Position numbers and translations under genes: made by a program. A stretch of 64,000 nucleotides of DNA, taken from NCBI RefSeq assembly GCF_020509005.1, contig NC_063023.1:434001-498000 (forward strand), written 5' to 3'. Each line of letters opens with the position of its first letter. Position 1 is the stretch's first letter. The stretch is from Fulvia fulva. Taxonomy: Eukaryota; Ascomycota; Dothideomycetes; Mycosphaerellales; Mycosphaerellaceae. Below the pieces are notes generated by a model. The model ran no database searches. It saw nothing but the letters and a program-made list of their open reading frames with translations, and was not told the origin of the DNA. This document shows, one piece after another, positions 21,406-32,493 of this stretch.

Positions 21406-22431
21406 ATGATCATGGCAGACCACAGCAACAGGATGTCAGGGTGAGTCTTGTCCAACGGCAGTAAGACAAGCACGTGCTAACAATCTCCTAGTCGATACCT
21501 GCCTAGTCTTCACGCCGTCACTGGACCACTTTTCAAGTGCAGTCACTGTACCACATATGCCGTTGGCCCAGAAGAGCTCAAGTATCACGAGCTCAGCTGC
21601 CATGGCCAAGTCTATCCAGTACCCGTTCGCAAACAGCCATCCTTGGCTGCACAACAGACGAACCAGTTCCCATCCCAGCCGTACCGCCTGCAGACTCAAT
21701 TCGAAAGTCACTCCTCTCCCTCTTCAGGAGCCGAAGATAGTGATGGCTCTTCGGTTGTCATGACTCCGGTCAGCCGCGAAGCTTCCCTGTGTCCATACCC
21801 AACGACTCGTCGACAGTCTGGTGTCGTCCGGACGGAGAAAGGCCGTGGCCGCAGGAGCACCGCTGCAACGAACCAGCAGGACGACGCCGCCAGACGTACC
21901 AAGAAAATGAATAAAGAGAAGTGGAACCGTGGCCAGCATGGTGCTGTCATTTACCGCTTCGAAGACTTCACCGGCTGCTACACTGGCTGGTCCCGCCAAG
22001 AGCAATCAGGTGGCAACGGCAACGGCGCCGGCCTCCAGGCCAACAAGATCACAAACCTCATGGCTATGGAAAGATGCGCTTACATCTACCTACACGAAGG
22101 CCGCACACGCGCACTTGAGGAAGGCCGCGTTGCGGAATGGCAAGCAGAGATGCACGCCATCTTGGACTCGGCGAGCTCCTCTGATCACCACCCATACGAC
22201 GGCACCTTCGCTGGCGGCGAGCCAGTCGACTGCTATCACGAGGACAAGGCCAAGGCGTGCAAGGCTCACAACCACGATGACTGGCGTGAGTGCCGTGTCT
22301 CGCGCGTTCGGCAGCGGTTTGGCAAGAATGAGAAGGAGTGGGTCAACAGCCGCTGGGCTCAGATGAAGCAGCAGCAGCAGGTGAAGTCTTTGCCGATGCG
22401 TCCGGGCAGTGGGTTCCCTCGTGGGCAGTGA
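21406..22431 (+). CDS. Hypothetical protein with one zinc-finger-like motif
   Basis: Exon 1 (21406-21440) and exon 2 (21492-22431) are joined across a 51-nt intron (GTGAGT donor, CTCCTAG acceptor), giving about 324 residues. Residues 28-48 read C-x2-C-x12-H-x3-C (starting CSHC and ending YHELSCH), a classic finger spacing. A long Gln/Ser-rich, probably disordered segment follows. Then comes a conserved-looking C-terminal domain (YRFEDFTGCYTGWSRQEQ, MAMERCAYIYLHEGRTRA, DDWRECRVSRVRQRFG). A stretch of Lys/Arg around residues 150-175 could be a nuclear signal. I do not recognise the family; a nuclear or regulatory role is a guess from the finger alone. Confidence 0.6.
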
Positions 22432-23698
22432 GTGCTTTCCTCGACTTGTGCGCAGCGTCTAGACTGCACGGCATCACGACTTGACGACGGCGGCAACGAC
22501 ACAACACACAACTGCAGCGTTTAGCGAGCGAGCGAGCACCATCACACTTTCACTGAATTGTCGGCACCACTTCATCAACATCTCACGGCGGCGACATTGT
22601 CACTCTTTTCCGGTGAGCCCTGGTTTGTTTTCACTGCGGCGTTTTCTGGGCGGGACCGAATGTATACCCTTAGCATTTCCGGCTTGGACTTTTGATTTCA
22701 GCGGAGTTCGTCGGGGAGGCAAGGAAAAGGAGGCATTTTGTGTATTATCTACAGAGACATTGTGACGACAGCAATGATTGAACGATAGAGCCATGGTGAT
22801 ACGGATACCCAGATTGAGGGCGGGAGGAGGGACCATGAGGTGGAGGGAGATGGAGATGGCGATGGGTTGTGGAAGGAGGGTTGGTTGGGGAGGTGGATAA
22901 TGTGTTATATGCCAGATCAGATAAAACATGATACTGAAGGATTATTTGGTACTCCAACTCTCATCGTTCTCACAACATTGTCGAGTGTAAAATATTACTG
23001 CAGCACAAACGACAAAGCGACTTCTATTTTGACAGCGTGCTTGTGTCAGCTAGCTCACCAGGCGTGCAGTAGCTGCCGCAGCCGGTGAAAGTCCGTGGTA
23101 AATGTTACGCGTCGTGAATGGCAAAAGTCCGGCACTGTGTGTGGCAAGTGTACCGCAAGGCTTCCACGCGGCGGATGCCACGGATTGTGTTATGGAGTGT
23201 TGCTAATGAGGGCGATGAGGCAAGAGTGTTGTGGTTGTTGGTATGGACAGGGATCATCGCCGGAGAATGGCGAGAATCAGAGTTTCAAGGGTTCATCAGC
23301 GATTGCGATTGCAGCTTGGCGTGGAAGGAGACAGAGACAGAGACAGAGCTGCTCTTGCACCCAGCCCTACCATACAGTACTACATGTACCTCACTGCACT
23401 TCCATCTCACTGTATCACCGGCAGGCGCATCTTCCCACCTCTTTCACTCGTTACTGCCCATTGTATCATCCGCGCGTCCCATTCCCCTTCAGGTCATCCG
23501 CGCGTCCCATTCCCCTTCAGGACCTCTCGGACCATCACCTTCTGCACGCACAAGTCGAGACAAGCGTGACAAGTCGAGATCCGCGCATCGAATGCGCCGC
23601 GCTGGGCGTCGCTCAACGCTCACCAGCCGATAACCTCCTGGACCACGACCACGATTACGACCGCTCTACGAGACGATACGCTCCGTTACGCAGACACA
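22432..23698. other. Intergenic region upstream of the mannosyltransferase
   Basis: No gene is supported. It holds a short (AGAGAC)n run at about 23,326-23,350 and the 28-bp tandem duplication listed separately. Confidence 0.5.
23466..23521. repeat. Perfect 28-bp tandem duplication
   Basis: Two identical 28-bp units, each starting TCATCCGCGCGTCCC and ending CCTTCAGG, lie head to tail about 180 bp upstream of the mannosyltransferase start codon. Confidence 0.9.
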
Positions 23699-25183
23699 AT
23701 GCTTCTCCCTAAAGGCAGCAACATGACGTGGAAGAGTGCGCGGGCGAGATTACCGCCGAGTCGGGCGATATGGAACTTCTTGACGCGGACGCGCTTCTTA
23801 CTGTTTGTGGCAGTCGCTGGCATAATCGTATTAATATGGAATGGCGTACGAGAGACTGCGGGCGATTGGCAGAGGTGAGGATATACACACACCAGTGATG
23901 AGGGTGGTGGCGATGAGACGCAATGGCCAGCTAACGCGATATGCAACACCCAGATTCTACTGCTTCGGACCAGCCAAATCACCCATGCAAATGACACCCA
24001 ACGAACAAGCACAATGGGCGGGCCACTTACAAACACCCGTCATCTTCAACCACCACGAACCCATAGAAATTAACAGCTCCAGCATCAAGCGAATCGACCT
24101 CAACCCCATCACCTCCACCCCCCAAGCCCTTCAAAAGCAGGAACGAGTCCTAATCCTCACACCCCTGCGAAACGCCGCCCCCTACATCGAGCAGCACTTC
24201 GATCTGCTATACCAACTCACCTACCCCCACCACCTCATCGACCTCGCATTTCTGGTCGGAGACAGCACAGACGACACCCTAGCCGTGCTCGCAACCGAGT
24301 TGGAAAGGATCCAGAGCCGGACGGACAAGATCCCGTTCAACAGCGCTATGATTGTGGAGAAGGACTTTGGCGTGACGGTCGGGCAAGATGTGGAAGATCG
24401 ACATGGGTTCAAGGCGCAGGGCCCACGGAGGAAGGCTATGGGGAAGGCGAGGAATTATCTTCTGGCGACGGCGCTGAAGCCGGATCATAGCTGGGTGTAT
24501 TGGAGGGATGTGGATATTAAGGATAGTCCCAGCAGGATTATTGAGGACTTTGTTGCGCATGATCGGGATGTGCTTGTGCCGAGTATGTATAAGAGGAGAA
24601 TGTGGGCGTGATGAAGAGGATAATGGCTGACTTGGAGGACAGATATCTGGTTCCACCGCTACAAGGACGGTCACGACATAGAAGGTCGATTCGATTACAA
24701 CTCGTGGCAGGAGTCGGATACTGGACGAAAACTTGCCAATAGTCTAGACAAGGATATTGTCCTTGCGGAAGGTAAGCCTCGAACCTTCAGCACGCATCTG
24801 CAGGCTCAGCACTGACATCATCCCTTCCAGGCTACAAAGAGTACCAAACAGACCGCAAATACATGGCCCGCATGGGCGACTGGCGAGATAACAAGGATGT
24901 GGAGATCCCGCTCGATGGTATCGGGGGTGTTAACATTGTGGTCAAGGCGGATGTGCATAGAGCTGGTAAGTCCTTGTCACCTCCGCCTGTTAAAACCATC
25001 AAGAAAGCCCAAAGACTGACTTGTTACATCACAGGCATCAACTTCCCCTGCTACGCCTTCGAAAACCAAGCCGAAACAGAAGGCTTCGCGAAAATGGCAC
25101 GACGCGCGGGCTACGGCGTTTTCGGCCTGCCGAATTATGTCGTGTGGCATATTGATACGGAGGAGAAGCCGGGTAATGCATGA
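23699..25183 (+). CDS. MNN9: Mannan polymerase subunit, Anp1/Mnn9/Van1 family
   Basis: This is a Golgi type II membrane mannosyltransferase subunit that extends the alpha-1,6-mannan backbone of N-glycans. Five exons (23699-23874, 23954-24582, 24643-24771, 24831-24965, 25035-25183), all with GT-AG borders in phase, give about 405 residues. A short basic cytosolic tail precedes a membrane anchor at about residues 33-47 (FLLFVAVAGIIVLIW). The catalytic core follows: ERVLILTPLRNAAPYIEQHF, FLVGDSTDD, QGPRRKAMGKARNYLL, the metal-binding WRDVDIKDSP (about 241-250), LDGIGGVNIVVKADVHR, and ETEGFAKMARRAGYGVFGLP. The FGLPNYVVWHIDTEE ending and the YNSWQESDTGRK segment resemble the Mnn9 branch more than Anp1 or Van1. 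It should act in the M-Pol complexes together with a partner not present here. Confidence 0.9.
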
Positions 25184-26680
25184 GCATATTAAAGATGAAG
25201 ATGAAGCCACATCAGAGACAGCAAAGCGACAAGAGATGTTTGTTCGTTTTACTTGCATTTGTTTCTATGTCCAATGGTTGTTAGATCCTGCTTGCTCCTT
25301 CTCGTGCGTTTGCGGGCGTGTTTGTGGTTGGTGCGTGGCATCGCCTCCGTGGTCCCAGAGCGTGGCGAGGAGGTGTACCGGTGCGGTTGTGGTTGTGGAG
25401 ATTGTTTGGTGGTGTTGAGGGCGTTCAGGAGGGCTCTGGCCTCTTGGTCACTGGCCTATGGTGAAAGAAGGGTGGAGGAGAGAAAGAGGAGGTGTAGATA
25501 TATCAAGAGATACAGTGCCCAGACGCTTCCCGTGGGCACACCATAATATCAGCTGCATTTGACATACAGCCATATTCCACTCCAACGTCGATGCTCTGGT
25601 AAGGACCGACGAAACGATGCTGTTGCCGCCGAACGCTTCGTTGTGATGGGGACACTGCTACTACTCTCGCGAGGATTTCACTCGACATTGATGCGGTCCC
25701 ATGATCCGGCTGTTAGGGAGCACGGACGGGCACAATCACATGCCAATCGAGAACATGCAAGACCCGGTGACAAATTCCGTTGCCGCTAGGTACGTCGTCT
25801 ACCTTCCGCAAACACATAATCGCTTAGACCGTCCGGCGCATCAAAGCGGTGTATGGATGGATTGTAGTGACCTACACGAAGCGTTGCGCGCAGTGATCTG
25901 GAGACTGCGACTGCAAAGGGTCGGTCGTTGTGAAGCTCCGACCGGCAATGAACTTTGTCAATAGCCTTTGGTGCTGTAGGGAAGGGATATAGACCAGAAG
26001 GCTAAGGGGGACTTTCGACAATCGTTTTCGGTGCAGTGGCGCAGTCGAAAGTGAAGCCGCCATAGATCTGTGCATCAAGACAACTACGCTCTGGAAGCCG
26101 GGGTCTGGCGGGTTTGGCCACTGGATCGAGGATGATTGTTTTTGATATTTTGATCCAGAGTCTTGGATACTATTCTTTTACTTTTTGCCGAATGCTCACT
26201 TAGAGAACACGACCTCGATCTCGTGTCTCCGCTAGCGTTGTGATCACATGCTGAACTCCAGTTCAGGAGACTAGGAAGGTATATATGTTGTCAAAAACAG
26301 AGCTCTTTCGACAATCGTTCTCGGTGGAATGGCTCAAGTCCAGCAAGACTTACTCTTGCACCTGAACTATCCTGAGACGACGTTGGGAATGAAGCGGGAT
26401 ACATGTAGCTCCCTTTCCGTAGTCACCCGGATATGCTGTTCTGGCGAGGACGATTGTTTTGCTCTCGTGTGGGAGATCAGCGACTGCTGTGCCAAGGACG
26501 ATGAGGTGTTAGTAGAGAAGGGTCAGCATCATGAAGATAGAGGAATGCCATTTTGCCGTGCCATTCATTCATTCCTACTAACCAATCGCGCCCAGGGTAT
26601 ACCACCACCACCACCACCATCCAATTCCACAAGAATAAGCATCATACATTACCACATCGCATCCCCTCATCCCTGAAATC
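25184..26680. other. Intergenic region, no gene supported
   Basis: About 1.5 kb with scattered short frames only. It contains two copies of a 23-bp motif (listed separately). Confidence 0.45.
26012..26327. repeat. Two near-identical 23-bp motifs 293 bp apart
   Basis: CTTTCGACAATCGTT followed by T or C and TCGGTG occurs at 26,012-26,034 and again at 26,305-26,327 in the same orientation, with one mismatch. The sequence between the copies is not repeated. Confidence 0.7.
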
Positions 26681-26740
26681 CCATCCCTCGCCCTTATTCC
26701 ATCCCTCACCCTTATTCCATCCCTCACCCTCATTCCATCC
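26681..26740. repeat. 18-bp tandem repeat just 3' of the HeLo gene
   Basis: Three clear units beginning CCATCCCTC and ending CTTATT or CTCATT, plus a degenerate fourth, lie within 70 bp downstream of the HeLo-protein stop codon, on the side where its 3' UTR would be. Confidence 0.8.
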
Positions 26741-26747
26741 CCCATCA

Positions 26748-28193
26748 TCACCCACTCCCAAAATCCGCTCCCGGCTGCTGCAAATCCCTCGTCTCCGTCC
26801 TCGCAATGCCATGATACTGATCATGCCTCACAATCCTCGACAACTTCTCCATCTCCCCCACCGAATCCTCCAACGGCGAATCAACCGTCTCATGACTCCT
26901 AACTTGCACACTTTCAGGCCCCTTCAGCGGCTCAATCACCTCATACTGCGCCTCCCCTGTGTCTTCGTGGGTCGTCATTTGCTCCAGCCTGTTGCGGAGG
27001 TCGTCGTCGCCGTCGTTGTTGTTACTATCGCCGAGAGGTGGCTCCGTGTAGCCGACGCTCTTGCTGCGGACGCGGCCGAGGGCGGGGCCCATGCTGGTGT
27101 CTGGGCCGGCGTCGGATAGGGAGCGGACTGGGCCGGGGTCTTCTTGGGAGGGGAGGGCGGCGGATGCGCTGCCTGAGCGGGCGGGTTGGTGGTCTTTCTT
27201 GCCGAAGGAGCGGAAGAGTTTAAAGAGACCTGGTCGTTTCTTTTGGTGTGCCTGAGCGTGGCTGACTTTTGGTTCGCCGGGTACTGTGTACTGCGTGGTG
27301 GGCGAGGCGTACTGTGGGTACATCTCCCGGGCCTCGCGATCGATATTCTCCAATGCCTGCTTGGTCGCTACAAGGTACTCCGGGTAGTCCTGCTTGCAGA
27401 TCTCCTGCAGTAATCTGAGCTTCGATACATCCTGCGCCGTTCTCGCCCGGTCTGGAACGATGTGCCAGCCGAAGATCCTGATGTCCATGCGGAGCCCTCT
27501 GTCGACCTTCTCTTTCACGTCCATGAGCTCGATCAAGTAGTCCACCTTCTCCTGCGTCAATGCGATGAAGGAGCTGAACTTGCTGATGTCGGCGATCATC
27601 CAGCTCTGTTGGATAATGCTATTGTTTCGCCGTGTGTTGATTTGCGCATATGTCTCAGCGACCTCCCGCAACAACTCCCACTTTTCTCTAAACGTCTCAA
27701 GTCGGATCGTGTCCATCGCAGGCTGGTATGTTGTGCTGAAGCGTTTCGGCGGCTTCAAGCCAAACTTGGCCATCATCTCTTCTCTTGTCGAAGTACTGCT
27801 GCGATCCACAATCGCGCTGAGGGTCTGCTCTATTGTCGTCCTGACATTCGGATCGTCCAACCGAGGATCGCGCGCATCGAAGAAGGTGGGCTCTTTGACG
27901 TCTGGGTATGCGCCATTGGGGTATCTGGGTACTGCGCGATTGGTGACGGCTGCTGGCGGTGAGGATATGCCCAGCACCTGTCCCCATATGAGGAGTCGTG
28001 CTTGTTGCAAGCCCAGTCGCGTCAACAGCAGCTGTTCCCCCTTCTCCCATTTGTGCTGCGGGTGAACAAGACCAAACGCTTCGACGCATGAGCTGAACAG
28101 AGAGGCCAAGGCGACTGCGCCTGTGAGGAGCGCTTCATGCTGGGCGTTGACGTCTTCCACGTGGGAGCTGTTTGCGTCCTTGGTCGAAGTCAT
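26748..28193 (-). CDS. HeLo-domain protein (prion-inhibition and propagation type)
   Basis: This is a single-exon frame of 481 residues. Residues about 20-260 match the helical HeLo domain: TGAVALASLFSSCVEAFGLV (the first helix, often membrane-active), LLLTRLGLQQARLLIWGQVLGI, then a long helical region with EKWELLREVAETYAQIN and QEICKQDYPEYLVATKQALE. The C-terminal 170 residues are Ser/Asp/Pro-rich and look disordered, with a basic patch KKRPGLFKLFRSFGKK. HeLo domains act in fungal regulated cell death and heterokaryon incompatibility, where an amyloid motif or a NLR partner triggers them. I see neither a recognisable amyloid repeat here nor a NACHT gene nearby, so a role in incompatibility is only possible. 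It is the last gene before the transposon block. Confidence 0.8.
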   Translation of the reverse strand: MTSTKDANSSHVEDVNAQHEALLTGAVALASLFSSCVEAFGLVHPQHKWEKGEQLLLTRLGLQQARLLIWGQVLGISSPPAAVTNRAVPRYPNGAYPDVKEPTFFDARDPRLDDPNVRTTIEQTLSAIVDRSSTSTREEMMAKFGLKPPKRFSTTYQPAMDTIRLETFREKWELLREVAETYAQINTRRNNSIIQQSWMIADISKFSSFIALTQEKVDYLIELMDVKEKVDRGLRMDIRIFGWHIVPDRARTAQDVSKLRLLQEICKQDYPEYLVATKQALENIDREAREMYPQYASPTTQYTVPGEPKVSHAQAHQKKRPGLFKLFRSFGKKDHQPARSGSASAALPSQEDPGPVRSLSDAGPDTSMGPALGRVRSKSVGYTEPPLGDSNNNDGDDDLRNRLEQMTTHEDTGEAQYEVIEPLKGPESVQVRSHETVDSPLEDSVGEMEKLSRIVRHDQYHGIARTETRDLQQPGADFGSG

Positions 28194-29015
28194 TCTGATC
28201 GCGGTGTGCGCATCAGTAGGCTAGCGAGGAAGAATACGAAAGAAAGAGCTGCTCGGTTAGTAGTCGACTTGCCTGGTACGCGTGTAACAGTGGCACAAAG
28301 AGGTCAAGCAGCGGTGCTGTGAGGTAGGGCGGATGATGTACGATATTACCCATCATATGATATGCAGACTGCAGTGCGTGGGAGAGGATGTGAGGGGGAG
28401 AAAGTCACGTCTGTGGCGCTCTTGCCCTGCTGTAGCCTGTGATGCAAGGGCTGAGCCAGAGATTTTCGAGCTCGTCTGCTTGTCATGTTGGTGATCCGTG
28501 ATTTGGCCGTGGTGGTGTTGCTGTCTCAGAGGGAGACGATTCGTTCTCAGCAGATGGATGGCGTGGTCCCAGCAGAACAGAAAGTTGCAGAGAAACAAAT
28601 GGTTGAAGTTCCGGTGAAACGCTCTTGGCGGGCAAAGCTCTCAAGCCACGATCAAGACCCTGCTGGCGTTGTCGCAAATAGTTGACAAGATGTCCACGAT
28701 GCCCCGCGAGCAACAACGCGTCCCTGTGACTGCTGTGATGATGAGGATGTAGTCGAAGCACCCCTCGCCACTACAGTCCTTGTAAATGGACTTCAATCGG
28801 TCACAGCGACGACGAGCGGCATCGGCATCGCTTTCGCATGCGGCCTCAATAGTTCTACCCTGCCCCTGCGATGAGGCGGCCATATGTTTCTCATCGACCG
28901 AGGCCAGGCTGACACCCACGGCTATGCTCGATAGCTACAGGGTGTATCGTGCATACGTGGATAGTGCGAGTTTGGCTCTACGCGGCTCGTTCTCGATCCG
29001 GGCATTCCCCTGCTA
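28194..29015. other. Gene-side border of the repeat block
   Basis: Composition is still gene-like. A 92-codon minus-strand frame (28,919-28,641) with several Cys is open but has no family support, so it is not called. The change to TA-rich sequence occurs at about 29,015. Confidence 0.45.
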
Positions 29016-29289
29016 ATCTATAGTGTAACCGACCTAATTATCAAATCGCAGGCTTCGATATTACCTCTTCTAATTATATCAATAGTAGCTATAGACGATA
29101 TAAAGCTAAATTAAAGTATTATTACTACTATTACTACTATAAGTTATAGGCTATAGTAACTATCTAAGCTATTCTTATCTATTTACCTTACTTCTGGCTC
29201 TTTCTAATATTGTATTAGCCTACCTACTACGTCGATTACTACTTAAACTTACTATAGTATACTTCAAATTAACGTATTAGTATATTAAG

Positions 29290-31620
29290 GTATAATAAGA
29301 GCTTCCTATACTTCTAGTACTCTCTAAATAACTATATCTTTACTAGTAAGGTAGAGGTTATAGATAAACGCCTTTACCTTCGAGAAGTAATTCTTAATAG
29401 GGTTAAGATCCGGTAAGTTAGCGAGTTACGGTATAAGTACTAGAATATTGGCTTCCTTAAAGGTACTTATAGTATAGTTACTTATAACGTGCTTTACTAC
29501 CGAGCGGGCTATACTACTAAGCGGGCTACTTTTACTAAGAACTATGCCACTTCTACTTTAATTACGACGGTATCTTAATACGACGACATCCTATAGAATC
29601 GTTACTAGGAGGACAATTCCTCTTTAGATTCTTTACTATCTAGTAAGTCTACTTAATAGGTACGTACGTTATGCCCCGACTCGCTATATTACTTATAGCG
29701 TCGTAGCCTTAGTACTAGCCGAACACTATCTAGCGACTCTCTACTTACTTCCTACCTCCTAGTATCCTCTAGAGGTATTAATTACGACGCCTTATCGAAG
29801 GTTAGAGACCCTCTAGACTGAATATACTTACGCTTTCGTCCTTTCTGCTATATAAGGGCCTCGTTAGACTTACGTAGCTTACTAATCTCGCTTCGTATAA
29901 GAGCTATCTAATACGCTATCTCTCTACTCCCTTTTATAAGCTAATATACCCCTTCCTATAACGAGTTTAGTAATAAACCTACCCGGGCACGCATTTTGTT
30001 CGTTACTAGTGTCGATTAAGAGTCGAATTCTTTTGTAGTTCGTAGTGTCTTCGACTCCTAAGGGATAGAGTCCGGAGCTAGAGGGGTTGGCGTACGTAGC
30101 TTAATATTAAGCTTGTCTATTACTACCTATAGATTGAATAGAACTAAACTAGCGCCTCTAAAGCTCGATAGGATGTTCTCCTATCTAAATATAGCGTTAT
30201 AGGCTGCCCGGAAGGCGTGTAGGAACTCTACTTTATCGATATAAGTAATGCGCTAGTGTACTAAGCCCGAGAGCTTAGTACCGTATACCTTCTTTAAAGG
30301 CGAATAGCAACCTATATCTAATAGCTAGAGTAAGTACGAGGCGTACAATTGTATATATAGGGCCAAGATCTTATATTCCTTATATAGATTCTAGAATGCC
30401 TTCGAGTTATAGCTCTCGTAGCTATCGATAATAAGTAGTCTCTATACCCTAGTCGTATAAGCTATAGTACACTTCTAGAAATACTCTAGCTACCGTATAC
30501 CAAACTTATTATTAGTCTAGCCGTTCTCTATTAGCCCGATTGTCTAGTCTAGACCTAAGTTACCGTCTTAGTACTAAGTACTAATATACTATTTGCCTAT
30601 AAGGATAACGTAGAGTAGGAGCGCTATTCCGTCTATATAGATAGTCTTAATCACTATTGCCTATTCTTTATTGCCCTATTAAACGACCTTCCTCTTTCTA
30701 CTACGTCTTTCTAAACCCGTAACGACGCTCTAAGACGTAATGACACCTAATATAAACCCTATCTCGTCGAAGTTATAGGTGTCCTAGTTAAGAATGCTAT
30801 ACTTCTCCTTTATATTACGTATAAGTAAGAACTACTTCTTAATAACGTCTAGATCTTCTATTAGGGCTCGCTAACGATTGTATCTACGTGTTATAAGAAC
30901 CTTTAGCTCACGATACCGCCTAATAAACCTGTCTATCTAATTAAGACTAGCGGGCTTAAGACCCTTCTCTTATAGTAATAAATCGGCTATTACTCGTATA
31001 CTAGCCTTTAATAGCGGGAAACCTCTAAGATCTAGCTCGAGTATGTACTTAAGTATTACCCTCTCTTCTAGCTCTATAAGCTTCTTCGAATTAGGCTCGT
31101 AGTCACCCCGAGGAGGTCGTCTATTCAATCGATACCCTAGTATAGTTCGAGACGCGTCGTATACCTTTATAGTAAGTCGATTTGTAATTATCGCGTCGCG
31201 TTTCGTGGCCTAGACAGCTAAGGTCAGTTTGGCCTTATTTAAAGATAATATACGCTATAACTAATAGTAGTTATATAGCTATATCTATAGAAGTGGTATA
31301 GTTCTTAGCAAAAGTAGCCCGCTCGGTAGTAACGTATATTATAGATACTAGCGCTATTATATATCTATAGAGCGTAGTTAAGATTATAATTCGTTAAAAT
31401 TAAGCTAGTCTTTATAGAGCTAGTCGGTTACTACTTATATATAAGCCTCTATAAATAGTAGTACGTACTTATAGTATATAACTAAAGTTATTATATTCTT
31501 AGCAAAAGCGTCGTTCGCTATCTACTTAGTAAGTATATCCTTATTCCCTAATCTCTTTACCTTCTTCGGCTACGCTATATAGAAGCCTAGTCTAGTCTAT
31601 CTATCTATATAGGCCTAGAA
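29290..31620 (-). mobile_element. Decayed Tc1/mariner-like transposon, split by a Fot1-like insertion
   Basis: On the minus strand, 29,480-29,290 reads FKEANILVL, then a decayed version of the PPYSPDLNPIE motif (preserved as LPDLNPIKNYFSKVKAFI), the C-terminal signature of DDE_3-type Tc1/mariner transposases. The upstream half resumes beyond the Fot1-like element, after 31,331. Reading across as if that element were absent restores one continuous frame in which a strand of the catalytic core precedes the FKEAN segment. Several stops are present, so it is dead. The outer ends and terminal repeats could not be fixed; the limits given are approximate. Confidence 0.5.
29495..31331 (-). mobile_element. 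Fot1/pogo-like DNA transposon, RIP-decayed
   Basis: It is bounded by inverted repeats of about 45-60 bp starting TACTACCGAGCGGGCTA at 29,495 and ending with the complement at 31,331, each next to a TA. The length of about 1.84 kb fits Fot1-like elements. Minus-strand translation, ignoring stops, gives a CENP-B-type helix-turn-helix (DRFIRRYRELKVLITRRYN, about 30,960-30,880), the DDE strand YNFDEIGF (about 30,780), and the LLIIDSYESYNSKAF segment with the second catalytic Asp (about 30,430-30,385). A PLKKVYG segment follows. Many TAG and TAA codons interrupt it, so no protein is made. The left terminal repeat has an extra 17-bp unit. Confidence 0.75.
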
Positions 31621-32478
31621 GCTATAAAATGTACTATTAGCGGTTATAAACCTCTAAAGGTAAGCGTAGTAGAGTAGAGCTCTCTACTAAGCCTTCTAGA
31701 CTATAAAGTAGCGTACGATCTACGCTACCGCTACCCGACGTATAGTGCTTATTATACGACGATGTAGGCGTTAGCGACGAGTATATATTTACGAGTTCGC
31801 TAATAGGTATAGTACGGTAGGTCACGTGACCCTAAAACTTGAAAGTTAACTAATTAGAGCGGGCGCTAAGGCTAGTTAAGGGCTAGTATAGAGCTTTACT
31901 CCCTTACTAACGCCTTACCTACGTACTCGTAAGCTCGTACTCTAGTATAGCTAGCGCTCGGTCGCTATACTTAATAATAGACTTTTACTAAATAAAAATC
32001 CTAGATAGCTAAGCTTATACTCCTCGAAGGGTTATTATATTATAAAAAAGTAGTAGGCGTAAGACTTTCTAATCTAGAATTCGTCTAAGAAGACGACCTA
32101 GTACTAGTCTATAAGTAGTAGTTAGTAGAGCGGCGAATTACCTCCGGCGGATTATATTATATAAGAGCGTTATCTTCGTACGTCTAGTATTAATAATTAA
32201 GAGCCTACTAAAGGCGCTACTATCGCTTATTAATTTTAAGGTACGGTTTTTATCGTACTATATAGCGGTAATAGGCTATTACCGCTAGGCCGGTCTTTAT
32301 TATACTTAGCTTAATCTTAAAGCGGTCGTATAGCTCGAGGTATAATTATAGCTCCTTATAGGTTATATAGTATACGGTTACTAATTTAACTAGTATCGTA
32401 TATAGTAGATATCTAATAGTAGTATTAAGAAGGTAGATTAGATTAGGTAATACTACCTCTAAGTAGACCTACTACGCT
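31621..32478. repeat. Unidentified TA-rich repeat DNA
   Basis: The base composition is that of the RIP-decayed block, with almost no CA or TG steps. A 62-codon minus-strand frame (31,825-31,637) is open but unrecognised. A GTCACGTGAC palindrome lies at 31,821-31,830. I cannot assign the region to an element class. Confidence 0.4.
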
Positions 32479-32493
32479 CTTTATAGTATATAG

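Noticed and set aside
23466..23521. CRISPR-like repeat pair
   Set aside because: Two directly abutting copies with no spacer, in a fungal promoter region; a simple tandem duplication.
26642..26824. Frame encoding a WNKGEG-type repeat
   Set aside because: It is a translation of the 18-bp tandem repeat downstream of the HeLo gene and has no independent evidence.
28641..28919. 92-codon Cys-containing minus-strand frame at the repeat border
   Set aside because: Could be a secreted small protein, but there is no signal peptide and no homology I can recognise.
31821..31830. GTCACGTGAC palindrome, also seen with variants at about 37,023 and 57,309
   Set aside because: An E-box-like core recurring in three unrelated repeats. 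The 37,023 copy lies inside the LINE A knuckle-coding region, so there is no consistent regulatory position.
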